Source of the DNA: CAYVOV01 sp964453525
Lineage (GTDB): Bacteria > Chloroflexota > Dehalococcoidia > Dehalococcoidales > UBA2162
DNA length: 64,000 bases
Assembly (NCBI GenBank): GCA_964453525.1
Contig: CAYVOV010000012.1
Coordinates: 1-64,000 of the forward strand
Direction of reading: 5' to 3'
In this document: positions 8,947 through 16,819 of the stretch, one piece after another
Layout of the letters: every line of letters starts with the position of its first letter
How positions within the stretch are numbered: position 1 is the stretch's first letter
Made by a program: the position numbers and the translations under genes
Notes under the pieces: model-generated
Told to the model about the DNA's origin: nothing
The model's input: only the letters and a program-made list of their open reading frames with translations
The model's database searches: none

Positions 8947-9700
8947 AATTTAGTTTGTTGCGAAATGCCCTAGAGGATGCTACCTTTTACGTGATTTTCT
9001 ACGTCTTGGTCGTCGAGATTGTCGCTGTGGACGGTACCATTAGTGATATTATTCTACAGTCGCCACCATAAATAGGCGGGTATCACATAGCCAGCAATAC
9101 TGATGATTGCTGCGGGTAAGGTCATAATATATGAACTACCCGTTACGTCATAGACGGTTCCCCAAAAAAAACCAAGCACTACAAAAACTGCCCCACCAAT
9201 TAGTCCAACTACCAGTCCATCCTTCGCTGAGCTGGAGATTACTGTGGTGAAAACTACCAATACAACGAGAAAGCCTACTGCAATAGTAGGACAGGCATGG
9301 AGCGTTGCGTAAGCTCTTGACCAGCCATATTCCGAAGCAACTGGTTTAATCGGGTCTAAATGGAAGTAACCCAAGTAGCGTCCTGGGTCAAACGGCAAGT
9401 AAGCAAACCCCAAATCAGTTAGATATGTGTAAATGTACACAAAAGCTGAAAGGCAACCCAGAACTGCTCCCATAGAGGTTAATAGCCCTGCACGTTTCTT
9501 AAACTCACCACCTTTTGACTTTGCAGCCATTGTAATTACTGCTGCGAAAATTCCAGCTATAATTGTGTAAAGGAGCACCGAAGAAAGAACCTTAGACATG
9601 CTACCTCTCCAACCATTCGAATTGTATCATAATAGCAATTAAATACCATTCAATAGTATTATATCAGCGGGTTAAAAACCATTTCGCAACAAACTAAATT
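8947..9700. repeat. 754-bp segment bounded by a perfect 21-bp inverted repeat
   Basis: The left arm (8947-8967, AATTTAGTTTG to CGAAATG) and the right arm (9680-9700) are exact reverse complements over 21 bp. The left arm starts four bases after the CCA of the tRNA fragment. The only gene between the arms is the minus-strand membrane protein at 9054-9599. No transposase is present, so this could be a non-autonomous element, an invertible segment or a recombination product. Confidence 0.6.
9054..9599 (-). CDS. membrane protein of unknown function inside an inverted-repeat cassette
   Basis: 181 residues with about five hydrophobic segments (around 5-25, 38-58, 105-125, 128-150 and 155-178) and a conserved-looking central loop rich in aromatic residues (FDPGRYLGYFHLDP). 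GGAGAGG lies just upstream of the ATG at 9599, and an AT-rich promoter-like region follows. I do not recognise the family. Its placement alone between two perfect 21-bp inverted repeats, next to a tRNA 3' end, suggests it moved with that segment. Confidence 0.7.
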   Translation of the reverse strand: MSKVLSSVLLYTIIAGIFAAVITMAAKSKGGEFKKRAGLLTSMGAVLGCLSAFVYIYTYLTDLGFAYLPFDPGRYLGYFHLDPIKPVASEYGWSRAYATLHACPTIAVGFLVVLVVFTTVISSSAKDGLVVGLIGGAVFVVLGFFWGTVYDVTGSSYIMTLPAAIISIAGYVIPAYLWWRL

Positions 9701-10019
9701 CTGCTTGAAACTTGGCATATCTTACAAGCTCTGTGTCGCGAAACGGGGCTTACCGGGACTAAAACGAGTGCCCCATGTACCTTGCAGAAGTGCTGGTACG
9801 CTCCTGCCTGTTAGGCGGGACACTACGATGAGAACCTGCCACATTCTTACTCTCCCTCCCCCTGAACATATGCATCTCAAGCCGCTGGAAACCGGCAGAA
9901 CTGACGCCAATAACCCAACGGTTAACAACCATTATAAAAAGGTCCGCAGATTGTTATGCCTGGAGGTTAGACTTGGGGATTTCTTTGAAAAAGGAACCAT
10001 TCTTGAGTCAATGAAAAGA

Positions 10020-10049
10020 AGAGGGAGCCCCCGAAGAGGCTCTCTCTTT
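10020..10049 (-). terminator. intrinsic terminator of the beta-helix gene
   Basis: GAGGGAGCC (10021-10029) pairs with GGCTCTCTC (10038-10046) with one wobble, followed on minus by a pyrimidine/T-rich run. It lies 50 bases past the stop of the gene ending at 10099. The rest of 9700-10099 shows no credible gene; a plus-strand frame there overlaps this hairpin and the next gene and is not convincing. Confidence 0.55.
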
Positions 10050-10098
10050 ATATGGCTCAGTTTTTCTCAAAAGTCACTTGAACTATGCCTCCTCCGCA

Positions 10099-12171
10099 TC
10101 AATGGTCAGCCTGCAAATCAAGGGGGTACGAAGTATCGTATTTGTTGTGTTCCCATACATTTTCTGAACCTGACTCATCCCAGAACAAATCAAAAGCTCC
10201 ACTACCGAAGGCGTTGTTACAGGAAACCGTATTACTGCTTGCGCCCTCGTCAAGGCCTATGCCAGTTGCGCCGCTATCGTATACGTTATTATTCTTGATG
10301 AGGTTTTCATCTGCTCCCTGCACATGGATACCCTCGACACAGCCGGAGACATCGTTACCAACGACCTCATTTCCGTCGGTATTTTCGCCGGCTAGTTCAA
10401 GAACCAGGATGCCCTGTGTGCCACCAATGACGTTGTTCCTCTCGATCTGGTTCCGACTCGAATTCCGCACATGAATGCTAAGATTGATACACTCAGACAC
10501 ATCGTTCCCAACTACCTTATTTGCGTCAGCATTACTTATTAGCATAATGCCTTGGGAACCGCTAGAGAGAACATTCCCTTCGATTAAGTTGCCAGTCGAG
10601 TTACCTTCAGCGACAATGCCAACGCCATTCGAGTCATTCCAATCGACGATGTGGTTCTTTATCACCTGATTGTCATTGGCACTATTACAGAGAACGATCC
10701 CATCCATTTTACTGTTGATTACCTCGTTTTGCTTAATCAAGTTGTCGGTCGAATTATTGCTCAAGATACCGACTTCACCAGAGCCATATACCTCGTTTCC
10801 AATGACATTATTGCCATTTGACTCGTTACGAAGCGCGATGCCATTTTCAACGCTCTCTGATACTTCATTCTCTACGATCGGATTTCCAATAGAATTACTT
10901 AGCCCGATGCCACTTACACCGCTACCAGAGACCTTGTTCTGCTTAATCAGGTTTCCATTGGAACTAAGTAGACCAATGCCTTGCAAACCACTACCGATAA
11001 CCTCGTTTCCAACTAATTCGTTATCGTCGGTACCAATCTGGAGGTTGATGCCGCGAATTTTGCTATCATAGACCTTATTCTCTCTAACCTTATTCTTGTC
11101 GGAATCAATATGTAACGAGATGCCCCTTGAGCAGTTATCGGAGACGTTTTCCTCAATGAGATTGCTATCTGACTGTAAAACCTCTATTCCGTCCACAATA
11201 ATGTGAGAGATATTGTTTCCAATCACCTTATTCCAATCCGAATCAGCCGATAGACATACCCCGCTACCACTATATGACACCACGTTCCTGATCACCTCAT
11301 TGTTATTGGCATTAACAAGACTAATGCCGCACAAGCCCGCGTTAGTGATACTGTTCTCCGAAATCTGGTTGTTGTCCGCGCCGGTGTGGACGCTGATACC
11401 CGTGTGGCTGCCGCTGATGCTGTTCTCCAAGATCCTATTGCTCCCGGAGTTAGGCATGGCGACTCCAACTGCACCGTTCGAAAGCTCGTTCCCAACGATA
11501 GTGTTACCCGTCGACTCGTTAACCTGGATGCAGGACTCGGCGCCCGTTGCGTCAACCTGATTGCCGACCACCGTGTTACTATTAGAATTCTGGAGCCAAA
11601 TACCTAAGACGCCCACACTGTCAATGCTGTTATCCAAGACCTTATTGCTGGATTTCCAATCAAGACGGATGCCAATAAAGCTGTCGTGGACATGGTTCGC
11701 TTTGATGGTGTTAGACGACCCGTAAACCATGATAGCGGCATCGGTAGCGCCAGATACCTCATTGTCATCAATCATGACATCTGAAACTTGGGTCCATATA
11801 TGGATCACGTGTACATTTGTGGAAGTAGTAGCATTAAAACCGTTCACGGTCACTCCATCAGCAGTGATAACGAACGCCGGATAAGCGTCACCATCAACGA
11901 CTGGCCTATCCTCTCCAGGCGCAGCCTGAATGGTCAAATCAGTCTTGTTGATGCCAACACCTTCAAGGTATGTTCCCTCATGAACGATTATTGTGTCGCC
12001 AGCACCAGTTGAAGGATCATTAATTGCTGCTTGGATGGTATTAAAGTCTGGATTGGGGTACTGTATCCCGTCATCATCTACATGCCACGTAGCACTTGCC
12101 GCAACAGGTGTGCTCACCGCCATAGTCAGCAACAATGCTAACACCACTGCTATAGCTATCAACTTTTTCAT
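10099..12171 (-). CDS. secreted right-handed beta-helix (NosD/PbH1 repeat) protein
   Basis: 690 residues: signal peptide at 1-26 (positive MKK, hydrophobic core, cleavage near PVAASA), then a start typical of polysaccharide-lyase-like helices (DFNTIQAAINDP, VHEGTY). About twenty parallel-beta-helix rungs of 22-24 residues follow, with recurring N-x-(I/V)-x-x-N-x-(V/I) and SGxGIxLxxSxxN patterns, as in PF05048/PF13229. There is no C-terminal anchor or catalytic motif I can name. Probably extracellular carbohydrate- or surface-binding, but lyase activity cannot be excluded. The gene has its own terminator and lies in the tRNA-fragment-bounded block. Confidence 0.88.
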   Translation of the reverse strand: MKKLIAIAVVLALLLTMAVSTPVAASATWHVDDDGIQYPNPDFNTIQAAINDPSTGAGDTIIVHEGTYLEGVGINKTDLTIQAAPGEDRPVVDGDAYPAFVITADGVTVNGFNATTSTNVHVIHIWTQVSDVMIDDNEVSGATDAAIMVYGSSNTIKANHVHDSFIGIRLDWKSSNKVLDNSIDSVGVLGIWLQNSNSNTVVGNQVDATGAESCIQVNESTGNTIVGNELSNGAVGVAMPNSGSNRILENSISGSHTGISVHTGADNNQISENSITNAGLCGISLVNANNNEVIRNVVSYSGSGVCLSADSDWNKVIGNNISHIIVDGIEVLQSDSNLIEENVSDNCSRGISLHIDSDKNKVRENKVYDSKIRGINLQIGTDDNELVGNEVIGSGLQGIGLLSSNGNLIKQNKVSGSGVSGIGLSNSIGNPIVENEVSESVENGIALRNESNGNNVIGNEVYGSGEVGILSNNSTDNLIKQNEVINSKMDGIVLCNSANDNQVIKNHIVDWNDSNGVGIVAEGNSTGNLIEGNVLSSGSQGIMLISNADANKVVGNDVSECINLSIHVRNSSRNQIERNNVIGGTQGILVLELAGENTDGNEVVGNDVSGCVEGIHVQGADENLIKNNNVYDSGATGIGLDEGASSNTVSCNNAFGSGAFDLFWDESGSENVWEHNKYDTSYPLDLQADH

Positions 12172-12459
12172 TCTTTAACAACTCCTTTCTTTTACTATTT
12201 TCTTATCGCTCCTCAATCTGGAGCATAGCAACTTATCTTCTTAGTCATTTTCTACTTTCCGAAAGTAATCACCCCCTCTTTCAAAACATGATATCGATAT
12301 TTTATTACCAAGAACCCCTCAATGCTATCAGATTTTGCTGATTTTGACGTAGGATTATTCCTATAAAATGATGTTCATGATCAGGATGCTAGAAAGTCTC
12401 ATCATTACCCGCCTTTCACCTAAACCACAAAAAGGGCACCAACCACCATAATTTTACTA

Positions 12460-12612
12460 CTATTCAAACTCATCCTTGGCTAATGCTATGAATATTGTTG
12501 CTGGTATACCAAGTCCTGACCCTGGGATAGCACAGATAGAGCCAGCAAGTGCTATTCTCCATTTCTTTCTTTGAAGTGCATATGTACCACCTATTATTGG
12601 CAATATACCTTA
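12460..12612 (-). pseudogene. 3' remnant of a small membrane-protein gene
   Basis: The minus strand reads as an open fragment of about 48 codons (LPIIGGTYALQRKKWRIALA then AGSICAIPGSGLGIPATIF, ending KDEFE-stop). Two glycine-rich membrane segments separated by a basic loop, with a terminal Ser/Lys-Asp-Glu-Phe, are typical of small bacterial membrane proteins of the 'LRRKxWGLALAG' type. An in-frame stop lies directly upstream and there is no ATG, so only the C-terminal end remains. The surrounding 12180-12780 has no other gene. Confidence 0.55.
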
Positions 12613-12677
12613 GACCCTATTTCCATATTCAATTGTTAAGGTGCTGTATAGTTAGTTACAAAGGTTCCTTTTTTTCA

Positions 12678-12706
12678 TTGACAAGCACTCTGAGTAGGAC
12701 TAAACT
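12678..12706 (+). promoter_or_regulatory. candidate promoter of the MFS gene
   Basis: TTGACA at 12678-12683, 17-bp spacer, TAAACT at 12701-12706 (4 of 6 consensus positions), 80 bp before the MFS start. Weak but well spaced. Confidence 0.4.
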
Positions 12707-12785
12707 CAAGTTCAAACAAGATCGATAATTACCAAAGTAAAATCTTGGAAGATTAAATTATCGTTGTATAAGGTGAGAAGACCTT

Positions 12786-14087
12786 TTGATTAAGAAAATA
12801 AGGTTTCCCAGGATATTCTTTGGCTGGGGTATGGTGGGTACCGCAGCCTTTTTCAGTTTCTGGGGAGCCGGCTACCGGCAGTACGGATTATCTGCATTAT
12901 TCCTACCCATTTCCGCTGAATTTGGGATGACCCGAGCAGCCACGTCCGTTGTTAACAGCATCGGTCGGATTGGTGGAAGCTTTGAGGGCATTCTTGTTGG
13001 CTGGCTTTCCGATAGAATCGGACCTCAACGAGTGATCTATTTCGGGGTCCTTCTTTTTGGTCTCGGTTTGATAATAATGAACTTTATCAATTCGCAATGG
13101 GGATTCTACCTAGTTTGGGGCATTATGATGGGGCTGGGATTTTCTGCATCTCATGGTATACCCATGAACACTGCCATAACCAACTGGTTTATCAAGAAAA
13201 GAGGGATGGCTCTGGGTATAAGAATGATGATCCCCGCAGCCCTCGCCTTACCAATTGTTACCTGGCTCAGTACCAGTTACAGCTGGCGGATATCATGTCT
13301 TGTTGGTGGAGTTGTATGGTTAATCGTCGGATTGCTCCTCACCAAACTCTTCGTCAGGAACCACCGCCCCGAATACTATGGCCTGCTTCCTGATGGTTCT
13401 CAGGCAGACGAAGAGCTAAAAGAAGATAAAGACCAATTGATAGACAGGGGCGTAAAGTACGCTTCTGAGGTTGAAGAAGTAGAATTTACTACTAAACAGG
13501 CGATGAGAACTCCTGCTTACTGGTTGTTAATATTGTCCCAGATAGGCCCGGGCATTACAACGGGTTCGCTAATGTTACATTTCATTCCTATGATTACCGA
13601 TATGGGAGTAACCCCAACTAAGGCGGCAGCTATGGTAACAATCTCCAGTTTGTCCAATCCTGCCGCAAGATTTTTAAGCGGATATTTAGCCGACCGCGTT
13701 AAGAAACACCATTTGCGATTTGTCTTAGCAAGTTCTTTTCTCTTGCAGGGCGCTGGGATTGGTCTGTTCGTGTTATACCAGAACATCGCTATGTTTTACC
13801 CTTTCCTTATCCTCTATTTTATTACCATGTCGGTACACATGATTGTACAACCTCTGGTTGTTGGGCGCTACTTCGGTAGGAAGGCTGTCGGTTTAATCCG
13901 AGGATCTTCTATGGCAATCGCCATGCCGCTTGGAATCATGGGCCCTATCTACCTTGGATGGGTATTTGACACTACTGGCAGCTATGTAATGGCCTTAACC
14001 GTAATCGCCTTATTGCTTGCCGTTTCCTCATTCTTTATATTTCTTGCCCGGCCTCCAATACTGTCGGTCAAAGCCACTGATACATAG
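12786..14087 (+). CDS. MFS transporter (oxalate/formate antiporter or monocarboxylate type)
   Basis: 433 residues with about twelve membrane segments in two halves, split by a charged cytoplasmic loop at about 210-235 (DEELKEDKDQ). Between TM2 and TM3, GWLSDRIGPQRV matches the MFS signature (G-x-L-x-D-R-x-G-x-[RK]). The FFGWGMVGTAAFFSFWG start and the GxxGxxxP-like motifs fit the OFA/MCT subgroup that carries small carboxylates; the substrate itself is not visible. Starts at TTG 12786 after AAGGTGAG; no ATG lies near. Stands alone, so its role in the block is unknown. Confidence 0.88.
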   Translation: MIKKIRFPRIFFGWGMVGTAAFFSFWGAGYRQYGLSALFLPISAEFGMTRAATSVVNSIGRIGGSFEGILVGWLSDRIGPQRVIYFGVLLFGLGLIIMNFINSQWGFYLVWGIMMGLGFSASHGIPMNTAITNWFIKKRGMALGIRMMIPAALALPIVTWLSTSYSWRISCLVGGVVWLIVGLLLTKLFVRNHRPEYYGLLPDGSQADEELKEDKDQLIDRGVKYASEVEEVEFTTKQAMRTPAYWLLILSQIGPGITTGSLMLHFIPMITDMGVTPTKAAAMVTISSLSNPAARFLSGYLADRVKKHHLRFVLASSFLLQGAGIGLFVLYQNIAMFYPFLILYFITMSVHMIVQPLVVGRYFGRKAVGLIRGSSMAIAMPLGIMGPIYLGWVFDTTGSYVMALTVIALLLAVSSFFIFLARPPILSVKATDT

Positions 14088-14249
14088 CCACCTTTGTAAT
14101 ATAATCAGTAATTTTTATGACCAATTAAACTGAAGACATCTGTATAGACGTCCTTTTTTAGTGTGCGTTGTGGGGTTTTCGTTAATTTGGTACTAAATTT
14201 CCATTGTATTATGCTACTTACTAGAATACTATGTATTGAAGTTAACACT

Positions 14250-14438
14250 ATGAAATCAATGAATATTCTAGTTATTGTTACTCCTGAAGGTCTTGTTAAA
14301 AAGTTATCCGATGGTTTAGAAGATAAAGGTTATGAATTAGCAAGACTCAGTGCCGCATATGATGAACTCACGCAGGATTTAATTGAAGACTATCCTGAAT
14401 CGCTTATCTATATCAAAAGCTTACCTAAGGAAATATGA
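14250..14438 (+). CDS. small hypothetical protein
   Basis: 62 codons from ATG 14250 (the upstream extension to 14163 is cysteine-rich and not protein-like). Begins MKSMNILVIVTPEGLVKKL and continues with a predicted alpha/beta pattern (strand, helix LSDGLEDKGYELARL, acidic helix). The start resembles the first strand of a Rossmann- or response-regulator-like fold. No family recognised and no clear Shine-Dalgarno, so it may be spurious or a fragment. Confidence 0.35.
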   Translation: MKSMNILVIVTPEGLVKKLSDGLEDKGYELARLSAAYDELTQDLIEDYPESLIYIKSLPKEI

Positions 14439-14528
14439 GCATATCCATTCCTCAAATCATTTTACCCTAATTCTCATACTAGTTGTCATTCATCGTGCTG
14501 TGTCTCTAGGTATATCAAGAACAATCGT

Positions 14529-14849
14529 TTGAATTCTGTGATCGAAAGCCTTAATAAAGCGATAGAAGCACAATGGGAAGCGGAAATACTTCTAGATGAG
14601 GACTCGGTACAACAGGTTAAGACAGCCATCCAATCATATAGGGAAAGCTATGCTGAATTAGCATCAGCAATCGAGTCTTACTTCGACGTAAGAAGAAATG
14701 AGGCAAAATCTGGCGATCAATATAGGAATCAAGATTGGCTTAGAGAACTGAGAAATATAATATACTCATCTGCTGATGATGATTTCTCTAGAAAGGTAGA
14801 TGACGCAACCAATCAAATATCAGAAGCACTAAAGAAGTTTGTAAGATAA
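14529..14849 (+). CDS. helical hypothetical protein
   Basis: 106 residues from TTG 14529 (alternative GTG at 14538). Almost entirely predicted helix, with heptad-like stretches (residues 1-50 and 80-105) and charged Glu/Lys patterns; no membrane segment. It ends three bases before the inverted tRNA fragment at 14852, so it lies at the edge of the accessory block. Function unknown. Confidence 0.5.
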   Translation: MNSVIESLNKAIEAQWEAEILLDEDSVQQVKTAIQSYRESYAELASAIESYFDVRRNEAKSGDQYRNQDWLRELRNIIYSSADDDFSRKVDDATNQISEALKKFVR

Positions 14850-14851
14850 CC

Positions 14852-14893
14852 TGGCTCCCCGGGCTGGACTCGAACCAACAACCTAGCGGATTA
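14852..14893 (-). other. tRNA-Asn-like 3' fragment (copy 2, inverted)
   Basis: On minus, TAATCCGCTAGG then T-arm GTTGG-TTCGAGT-CCAGC, acceptor CCGGGGA, G-CCA. It matches copy 1 at 8902-8942 except around the junction. Its first bases (TAA) supply the stop codon of the ABC permease at 14891, so recombination at this site set the end of that gene. No complete tRNA-Asn is seen in the window. Confidence 0.65.
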
Positions 14894-15628
14894 GCTGCGG
14901 CGTCTTATGAAATAGTTGGTGGCTACCAGCCCCACCGCGCACCATGCTCCGACTATTGCGAACGAGCGTCCGATATTTATATCCAGGTCGGTTAACGTAC
15001 CGCGCGACAGGTCTGCCATATACTGAATCGGCAGAACACTGTGTACTTTAGCCAGCCAGGCCGGCAGTTGCTCAACGGGGTAGAGTACCGGTGAAAATAT
15101 CATTATGACGAAGACAAGTACCTGGGTAACCACGTGCGACATCTCCGGCTTCGGGGCTCCGTGTGCAAGCGTGTAGCCGAGGAGTACTCCGCTTATTGCC
15201 ACCAGCAGCAGAGCCGGAAGCACTAACGGGCTTATCGCCAGGTTGAAATCGAAATATACCGCACCCATTACCAGGGCGACGATAACTCCGGGTATAGCTA
15301 CCGCGACCCAGATCGTGGCATCAGCCGCGATATAAACCATGCGCGGAATTGGCAGCGACCATACGTAGTCGAAAGTCCCCTCTTTACGTGCCATTCCGAC
15401 TATCTGGGGCAGCAGTACCAGCCCTATCATGAGCAGGATTATGGTGGGCGCTCCGGTAGTTAAGTACTTGGCAGTAACAGGGGTTATATCGGGGTAGAAA
15501 AAGCTCAGGCCGATTACAAAGCCGACCGCTATCATTATCTGTACAGCCATGTTCAGGGCTAGTATGGGCTTCTGGCTGAGAGCCTGCCATTTGAGCAGAA
15601 GACCGTACTGGCGGATTGCGTTAACCAT
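14891..15628 (-). CDS. ABC-2 type transporter permease
   Basis: 245 residues with six hydrophobic segments. The block GVLLGYTLAHGAPKPEMSHV then LVFVIMIFSPVLYPVEQLP is typical of ABC-2 permeases (PF01061/PF12698) that export drugs, polysaccharides or lipids. The stop codon is formed by the tRNA fragment junction, but the end (NYFIRRRS) has the usual basic tail, so little is lost. Its partner ATPase gene upstream (15637-15897) is truncated, so this exporter is probably not functional on its own. Confidence 0.82.
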   Translation of the reverse strand: MVNAIRQYGLLLKWQALSQKPILALNMAVQIMIAVGFVIGLSFFYPDITPVTAKYLTTGAPTIILLMIGLVLLPQIVGMARKEGTFDYVWSLPIPRMVYIAADATIWVAVAIPGVIVALVMGAVYFDFNLAISPLVLPALLLVAISGVLLGYTLAHGAPKPEMSHVVTQVLVFVIMIFSPVLYPVEQLPAWLAKVHSVLPIQYMADLSRGTLTDLDINIGRSFAIVGAWCAVGLVATNYFIRRRS

Positions 15629-15636
15629 AATCCCGT

Positions 15637-15897
15637 TTAACTCTCCTCACTGGAAATATCCAGTATATCTAGCCTGCCGACCATTCGCACGTATATATCT
15701 TCAAGTGTCGTCGGTCCCAGGAAAAATTCCTCGGCGATTTCTTTTTCTTTAAGAGCCTGCGCCCAGCTTATGGCTGCGGCTACGTTTTGTTCGTTCACTT
15801 TGGCAATTACACGGCGCTGCGAAGTTACCGGATGGCTGACATACTCCGGGAAATCGGGTGGCTGGACACCCGGCTCCAGAACAAGTTCGAGACGCAT
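15637..15897 (-). pseudogene. 3' remnant of an ABC transporter ATP-binding protein
   Basis: Only 86 codons, all matching the C-terminal regulatory tail of drug-export ABC ATPases, ending LGPTTLEDIYVRMVGRLD (compare TLEDVFLELTGR). Walker A, signature and Walker B, about 220 residues, are missing. Upstream (15900-16050) is non-coding. It precedes the permease by eight bases in the same direction, so this was an ATPase-permease operon whose 5' end was deleted. Confidence 0.75.
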
Positions 15898-16051
15898 TTC
15901 CTTATCATTTTGAGGCTAAGGTTTCGAAAAAACGCCATAGTATGAGAGAATCATACATAACTGACTCTGTGATGTTAGCACTTAACTTCGATAATAACTC
16001 GCTAAATTTACCTTATAATGCATAATAGTCAAGAATGCATTGACCATGTTA

Positions 16052-16609
16052 TCACACTTTGACCAGGCGCTTACCCATTATGTTCAGCTTAAATCTTCTG
16101 ATGTCTTCCGGTGGTATTATTCCACCCTGTGGACTCCTAAAATACAGGGCATCAAACGGACACTGGACAATACAGGCGCCGCACTGGACACAGCGCTCCG
16201 CCTGCGGCATTGTGGCGATATGTCGGTCCTTATCTTTCTCGTAACAGCCCCTTGGGCAGACCGCCTCGCAAAAACCAGTACCACGGCATTTCTCCTCGTC
16301 AAGAACAATCTTGAGTAGTCTTCTCTCCAGTAACCCGCTTTTGTAAACTGGTGTACTTCCGGCTAAATCGATACTCAGTATCAATATGATAATCAGTGAA
16401 GCGAACCCCCAGCGCAAGATAAATCCCCAGGAGAAATCACCGATCAAGAGGCCATAAGCGATAAGCCCTAGTATGAGAGCACCCCATAAGATTATTTGAA
16501 ATCCCCCTCGTCCAAAATCAAAGAATACCAGACCAACTCTTTTCCCATCAGAATGCAGCCAGCGGTTGTAAAGAGGAAAAGACTGAATCAAGTCTCTCGT
16601 TATTGTCAT
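16052..16609 (-). CDS. membrane-anchored ferredoxin-like 4Fe-4S protein
   Basis: 185 residues. An N-terminal amphipathic part, two membrane helices at about 36-57 and 62-83, then a cytoplasmic two-cluster ferredoxin domain. The second cluster is canonical (C140-x2-C143-x2-C146-x3-C150-P). The first is C108-x5-C114-x3-C118-P-x2-C122, where the second Cys of CxxCxxC is Thr111 (CRGTGFC) and an extra Cys follows CP, so it may bind a 3Fe-4S or altered 4Fe-4S centre. Likely an electron carrier at the membrane. It is the last gene before the deleted ABC pair, downstream of the ureide cluster; a partner oxidoreductase is not visible. Confidence 0.8.
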   Translation of the reverse strand: MTITRDLIQSFPLYNRWLHSDGKRVGLVFFDFGRGGFQIILWGALILGLIAYGLLIGDFSWGFILRWGFASLIIILILSIDLAGSTPVYKSGLLERRLLKIVLDEEKCRGTGFCEAVCPRGCYEKDKDRHIATMPQAERCVQCGACIVQCPFDALYFRSPQGGIIPPEDIRRFKLNIMGKRLVKV

Positions 16610-16624
16610 GAAGCAAATGGAGAC

Positions 16625-16765
16625 CTATGCTTTACCAATCCTAAACATCTTGGTACCACAGCTAGGGCACGTCCCTTGAGTTGCTGGTTTACCATTCTTC
16701 ATAGTAACGGACTTAGGATCTTTCATTTCTCTTTTCGCTCGACATTTAACACAATATGCTTCCAT
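16625..16765 (-). CDS. DUF5679-like small zinc-ribbon protein
   Basis: 46 codons: M-E-A-Y-C-V-K-C, then a basic segment with TMKNGKPATQGTCPSCGTKM, ending FRIGKA. Two CxxC pairs (C5/C8 and C33/C36) fit a compact zinc ribbon. AAGGAG lies seven bases before the ATG, a strong Shine-Dalgarno. The family is abundant in Chloroflexota and related anaerobes and probably binds nucleic acid or protein, but its role is unknown. It lies 55 bases downstream of the SBP gene stop and 16 bases upstream of the ferredoxin gene start. Confidence 0.8.
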   Translation of the reverse strand: MEAYCVKCRAKREMKDPKSVTMKNGKPATQGTCPSCGTKMFRIGKA

Positions 16766-16819
16766 AACTTCAATCTCCTTGCCTTAATTAAATAATTAAT
16801 CGATACCATAATCCCGGAT

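Noticed and set aside
9705..10298. Plus-strand open frame of 197 codons
   Set aside because: It overlaps the terminator hairpin and the end of the beta-helix gene, has unusual Cys/Arg-rich composition and no RBS.
16052..16609. HgcB-type mercury-methylation ferredoxin
   Set aside because: Motifs and membrane helices do not match HgcB, and no HgcA is nearby.
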